A stretch of 9,565 nucleotides of DNA from an uncultured Lachnospiraceae bacterium (GTDB lineage: Bacteria > Bacillota > Clostridia > Lachnospirales > Lachnospiraceae): NCBI GenBank assembly GCA_934338765.1, contig CAKRHL010000069.1:1-9565 (forward strand). Reading direction: 5' to 3'. The notes under the pieces were generated by a model. It saw nothing but the letters and a program-made list of their open reading frames with translations, was not told the DNA's origin and did not search any database. The position numbers were made by a program, and so were the translations under genes. Shown piece by piece: positions 6,296 to 9,565 of this stretch; within the stretch, counting starts at the first letter, position 1; every line of letters begins with the position of its first letter.

Positions 6296-6979
6296 ATGCA
6301 GTACAAAATTTTAGGAAATACCATGCCGGCGGTGGAAATCTTATTTGATCAGCCGGGAGAGTCAATGTATACACAGTCCGGAGGTATGGCGTGGATGTCA
6401 GATGGTGTTGAGATGGACACCAATACCAGAGGAGGTCTCCTCAAGGGTGTTGGCAGAATGTTTGCCGGAGAGTCTTTGTTTATGGCAAATTATACCGCCA
6501 GCAAACCGGGGGCAACCATTGCATTTGCTTCTACAGTAGCAGGTGAGATCATGCCTCTGGATGTCAGCGAGACCGGTGGAATGATCTGTCAGAAGGGAGC
6601 GTTCCTTTGTGCAGAGCCAACCGTCAATTTAAGCGTTACATTGACGAAGAAACTTTCCTCAGGCTTCTTTGGCGGTGAGGGCTTTATTCTTGAGGAGATC
6701 AGCGGAGCCGGTATGGCTTTTCTGGAGATCGATGGCGACAAGATCATCAAGGATCTTGCACCGGGCGAGGTGATCAAGGTGGACACCGGAAATGTTGTGG
6801 CATTCCAGAAGGGAATGGCATATGAGGTCGAGATGGTCAAGGGATTAAAGAATATTTTCCTGGGAGGCGAGGGCTTATTCCTCACGAAACTCACCGGACC
6901 GGGACGTGTTGTTCTTCAGACCCAGAACTTTGCCGAGTTTGCCGGCAGGATCGCAAAGATGATTCCCAGTAAAAACTGA
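6296..6979 (+). CDS. TIGR00266/AIM24-family protein
   Basis: This 227-residue protein has no signal peptide or membrane segment and should be cytoplasmic. It is rich in Gly and beta-branched residues, fitting the all-beta fold of the AIM24/TIGR00266 (DUF124) family. Family-like features are QSGGMAWMSDGVEM near residue 27, the GGLLKGVGRMFAGES segment, and two related blocks, GFFGGEGFILEEISGAG (from 123) and FLGGEGLFLTKLTGPG (from 188), which show the internal duplication of the fold. Bacterial members have no established biochemical role; yeast AIM24 affects mitochondrial inner-membrane organisation. AGGCAGGA at 6283-6290 supports the start. It is transcribed alone, between its own promoter and a terminator. 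Family assignment is firm, function is unknown. Confidence 0.88.
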   Translation: MQYKILGNTMPAVEILFDQPGESMYTQSGGMAWMSDGVEMDTNTRGGLLKGVGRMFAGESLFMANYTASKPGATIAFASTVAGEIMPLDVSETGGMICQKGAFLCAEPTVNLSVTLTKKLSSGFFGGEGFILEEISGAGMAFLEIDGDKIIKDLAPGEVIKVDTGNVVAFQKGMAYEVEMVKGLKNIFLGGEGLFLTKLTGPGRVVLQTQNFAEFAGRIAKMIPSKN

Positions 6980-7064
6980 TCGGGGCAGCACACTTGGAAA
7001 TGTAGTGGACAATATTACTGATTCCGTAGACATTTTTGATCTGTTTTCGTAGAAGGATCGATCT

Positions 7065-7104
7065 GGCACAGCAAAGATGCGTTGGCGTTTTTGCTGTGTC
7101 TTTT
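7065..7104 (+). terminator. Intrinsic terminator after the AIM24-like gene
   Basis: GGCACAGCAAA (7065-7075) pairs with TTTGCTGTGTC (7090-7100), eleven pairs including one G-T wobble, around a 14-base loop. TTTT follows. It lies only 30 bases before the HD gene start, so the HD gene depends on read-through or on a promoter overlapping this element; no convincing promoter is visible. Confidence 0.8.
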
Positions 7105-7134
7105 GATATATAGCGGATGGAAAAGAGGATAAAC

Positions 7135-8037
7135 ATGAAGATAAATCGTGAACATATAAAGAATACATTTCAGGAATATACCGATCGTTATGACAGTACC
7201 GATCCGAAAATAAAATTAAAGATCGCTCATACATACCGCGTGGCGGATCTGTGTGAGCGGATCGCAAAGTCGCTGAAGCTGTTGCAGGAAGATATTGATC
7301 TGGCATGGCTTAGCGGGATGCTGCATGACATTGGAAGGTTCGAACAGCTTCGCCGTTATCATACATTTTCGGATGCGCAGTCGATCGATCACGCAAGGTT
7401 TGCGGTGGAGCTGCTTTATGAGGACGGACTGATTGCCGATTATGTGCCGGAGATATCGATGATGAAATTAGTCGCTAATGCCGGAGCGATGGGTGATGGA
7501 ATTGATTCTGCTGATAAAGAAGGTGCGGCAGAGCAGATGAGTGGGGACGGATCATCCACCGGTTTGAGTGAGGACATGCCGTTATCTGATGTGCTGCAGA
7601 CACTTCGCATAGCCATTGGAGAACACAGTGCATACCGGATACAGGAAGGTCTGGACGAACGGACACAGATGTTCTGTCATATTTTGCGGGATGCGGATAA
7701 GGTTGATATCTTCCGGGTAATCTGTGATACGCCGATGGAGGAAGTTTACGGATTTCAAACAGAAGATATTCTCCGGTCAGGAATTACACCGGAGGTCAGA
7801 CAGGCGTTTCTGGAGCATCATGCAGTGCTTCGAAGCCTGAAAAAGCAGCCGGCTGATTACGTTGTAGCACACGGTTCGCTGGCATTTGAGCTGGTATATC
7901 AGGAGAGCCTGCGGATCGCCAAAGAGCAGGGATATCTGGCGCAGATGATGTCGTTCCGGTCGGAAAATCCGGAGACGGCGAAGGAGTTCGAGCATTTGCG
8001 GAAGGATCTGAGAGATTATCTGGAGCAGAGGTCGTAG
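7135..8037 (+). CDS. HD-domain phosphohydrolase
   Basis: The 300-residue cytoplasmic protein belongs to the HD superfamily of metal-dependent phosphohydrolases. Metal ligands are visible: H32 in HTYRV, the H64-D65 pair in GMLHDIGRFEQ, and a late aspartate in HILRDADKVDIFR (probably D188). Active-site residues look intact, but the substrate (nucleotide, cyclic dinucleotide or other phosphoester) cannot be read. Residues of about 116-150 form a Gly/Asp/Ser-rich, low-complexity stretch that looks like an insert between domain helices. The start at 7135 is chosen because AGAGGA (7124-7129) stands five bases before it. An in-frame ATG at 7117 would add six residues but lacks a good ribosome binding site. 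It lies 30 bases downstream of a terminator and 137 bases before guaA. Confidence 0.87.
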   Translation: MKINREHIKNTFQEYTDRYDSTDPKIKLKIAHTYRVADLCERIAKSLKLLQEDIDLAWLSGMLHDIGRFEQLRRYHTFSDAQSIDHARFAVELLYEDGLIADYVPEISMMKLVANAGAMGDGIDSADKEGAAEQMSGDGSSTGLSEDMPLSDVLQTLRIAIGEHSAYRIQEGLDERTQMFCHILRDADKVDIFRVICDTPMEEVYGFQTEDILRSGITPEVRQAFLEHHAVLRSLKKQPADYVVAHGSLAFELVYQESLRIAKEQGYLAQMMSFRSENPETAKEFEHLRKDLRDYLEQRS

Positions 8038-8096
8038 ATCAAAAGTGTAATTTAACAGGCGTAAACAAAGAGCGGAAAGGAAAGTGCAAAATGCCC

Positions 8097-8125
8097 TTGT
8101 TATTATTGGGACAGTAATTTATAAT
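8097..8125 (+). promoter_or_regulatory. SigA promoter of guaA
   Basis: TTGTTA (8097-8102, four of six) and a consensus TATAAT (8120-8125) are separated by the ideal 17 bases. Transcription should start near 8132, giving a leader of about 43 nt. That is too short for a purine riboswitch. A near-palindrome, AAGCGT/ATGCTT (8131-8144), lies over the expected start site. Confidence 0.75.
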
Positions 8126-8174
8126 GAAAGAAGCGTGTATGCTTATTATTGCACAGAAAGAGAGGAAGACACAG

Positions 8175-9565
8175 ATGAATCAGGAAAAGGTTATCGTTAT
8201 TGACTTCGGTGGTCAATATAACCAACTGGTGGCAAGACGTGTGCGTGAGTGCAACGTATATTGCGAAATCTATTCCTATAAGACGGATTTAGAGCAGATC
8301 AAGGCAATGAATCCTAAAGGAATCATTCTGACCGGAGGACCAAACAGCTGTTATGAGGCGGATTCTCCAACATGTCAGAAAAAATTGTTTGAATTAGGTG
8401 TACCGGTTTTGGGACTTTGTTATGGCGCACAGCTTATGATGCATGTGCTGGGCGGTAAGGTGGAAAAGGCACCTGTCCGTGAATATGGAAAGACAGAAGT
8501 GTCCGTAAATCAGGACTCACCATTATTCCAGAATGTCAGCAAAGACACCATCTGTTGGATGAGCCACTTTGATTATATTTCAAAAACAGCACCGGGCTTT
8601 GAGATTGTTGCAACAACGGCAGACTGTCCGGTGGCAGCAGCACAGAATCTGGAGCAGAAGCTTTTTGCGATCCAGTTCCATCCGGAGGTGCTTCATACCC
8701 AGGAAGGAACCAAGATGCTTTACAATTTCGTCCGCAATATCTGCGGCTGTGCCGGCACTTGGAGAATGGATTCCTTCGTGGAGCATTCCATCGAGGAGAT
8801 CCGCAAGAAGGTCGGCAACGGAAAGGTGCTTTGCGCTCTGTCCGGCGGTGTTGATTCTTCGGTAGCAGCCGTTATGCTTTCCAAGGCGATCGGCAGCCAG
8901 CTCACCTGCGTCTTTGTGGATCACGGACTCCTTCGAAAAGACGAGGGCGATGAGGTAGAGGAAGTATTTGGTCCGAACGGCCCATACGAGCTGAACTTTA
9001 TCCGTGTCAATGCACAGGAGCGTTATTATACAAAGCTTGCAGGCGTCACAGAGCCGGAGGCAAAGCGTAAGATTATCGGTGAGGAATTCATCCGTGTCTT
9101 TGAGGAAGAGGCAAAGAAGATCGGTGCCGTAGACTTCCTTGTACAGGGAACCATCTATCCGGATGTGGTAGAAAGTGGTCTTGGCGGCGAGTCCGCAGTC
9201 ATTAAATCTCACCACAACGTAGGTGGTCTCCCGGATTATGTTGATTTCAAGGAGATTATCGAGCCGCTCCGCAACCTGTTTAAGGACGAGGTCCGCAAGG
9301 CTGGTCTGGAGATGGGTATTCCGGAGAAGCTTGTATTCCGTCAGCCATTCCCCGGTCCGGGTCTGGGCATTCGTATCATCGGAGAAGTCACCGGCGAGAA
9401 GGTCAAGATCGTGCAGGACGCCGATGCCATTTACCGCGAGGAAGTGGACAAGGCTGCCAAAGAGTACGAGCAGCAGAACGGCGAAGCACCGGCGTGGATG
9501 CCGAACCAGTACTTTGCAGCACTCACCAATATGCGTTCCGTGGGTGTGATGGGCGACGAGCGTAC
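8175..9565 (+). CDS. guaA: GMP synthase (glutamine-hydrolysing), 3' end cut by window
   Basis: GuaA converts XMP, glutamine and ATP to GMP, the last step of guanine nucleotide synthesis. The reading frame stays open to the window edge: 463 complete codons, about 50 short of the usual length, so the gene is cut by the window and not broken. The N-terminal class I glutamine amidotransferase has nucleophile C82 in GLCYG, with H169 and E171 in FHPE. The ATP pyrophosphatase domain follows, with the P-loop SGGVDSS at 223-229, then the start of the GMP-synthase dimerisation domain with [12 protein letters not shown] (from 390). Where many GuaA sequences read WMSHGD, this one has WMSHFD (residues 129-133 region). 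AGAGGAAG at 8161-8168 is the ribosome binding site. It has its own promoter and is probably independent of the HD gene. Confidence 0.97.
   Translation, partial: MNQEKVIVIDFGGQYNQLVARRVRECNVYCEIYSYKTDLEQIKAMNPKGIILTGGPNSCYEADSPTCQKKLFELGVPVLGLCYGAQLMMHVLGGKVEKAPVREYGKTEVSVNQDSPLFQNVSKDTICWMSHFDYISKTAPGFEIVATTADCPVAAAQNLEQKLFAIQFHPEVLHTQEGTKMLYNFVRNICGCAGTWRMDSFVEHSIEEIRKKVGNGKVLCALSGGVDSSVAAVMLSKAIGSQLTCVFVDHGLLRKDEGDEVEEVFGPNGPYELNFIRVNAQERYYTKLAGVTEPEAKRKIIGEEFIRVFEEEAKKIGAVDFLVQGTIYPDVVESGLGGESAVIKSHHNVGGLPDYVDFKEIIEPLRNLFKDEVRKAGLEMGIPEKLVFRQPFPGPGLGIRIIGEVTGEKVKIVQDADAIYREEVDKAAKEYEQQNGEAPAWMPNQYFAALTNMRSVGVMGDER

Noticed and set aside
6252..6314. GTG-started 20-residue basic leader peptide ahead of the AIM24-like gene
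   Set aside because: AAAGGAG ends only two bases before the GTG, too close for normal initiation, and there is no run of regulatory codons or an attenuator hairpin with T run.
8580..9215. Minus-strand open frame (211 codons) inside guaA
   Set aside because: The sense frame encodes intact GMP synthase motifs throughout; the antisense frame has no family resemblance and no start signals.
9223..9549. Plus-strand open frame (108 codons) near the right edge
   Set aside because: It overlaps the guaA dimerisation domain in another frame and is Arg/Ser-rich shadow sequence.
9565..9565. guaA as a truncated pseudogene
   Set aside because: The frame is open and conserved to the last base of the window; the missing end is due to the window boundary.

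Overview
The window is a gene-dense, all-plus-strand stretch of a low-to-moderate GC Firmicute chromosome. Protein sequences, strong AGGAGG-type ribosome binding sites and SigA-like promoters suggest a Clostridia member, most likely Lachnospiraceae. This placement comes from recognising protein families by eye, not from a database search. There is no tRNA, rRNA, CRISPR array, insertion sequence or phage gene, and no gene-free gap longer than about 210 bases.

Layout: (1) glgP, an 821-residue glycogen/alpha-glucan phosphorylase, ends in a tandem stop and a perfect 13-bp hairpin. (2) A three-gene operon follows: an orphan orotate-phosphoribosyltransferase-like protein with an altered PRPP loop, the membrane signal peptide peptidase SppA, and an RDD membrane protein whose start overlaps the end of sppA. 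It is closed by an intrinsic terminator. (3) A single gene for a membrane-anchored LytM/M23-like protein that has lost its zinc ligands has its own promoter and terminator. (4) A single gene for a TIGR00266/AIM24 protein has an extended -10 promoter and a roughly 100-nt leader, and a terminator downstream. (5) An HD-domain phosphohydrolase follows. (6) guaA (GMP synthase) has a clean SigA promoter and is cut by the right window edge.

Functional reading: glgP and guaA are housekeeping genes (storage-glucan breakdown and guanine nucleotide synthesis). The middle of the window is about the cell envelope. The sppA plus RDD pair matches the Bacillus subtilis sppA-sppI (yteI-yteJ) arrangement, where the RDD protein restrains the SppA protease. 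Here the RDD protein carries an additional Pro/Gln/Ser/Gly-rich tail built from 14-residue repeats. The following gene encodes a probably non-catalytic LytM domain, an architecture like SpoIIQ-type scaffold proteins. The phosphoribosyltransferase-like, AIM24-like and HD proteins have no assigned cellular role that can be read from sequence.

I see no dramatic new system. The best leads are the sppA/RDD module with its repeat tail and upstream PRTase-like gene, and the zinc-ligand-free LytM protein with a palindrome over its promoter.
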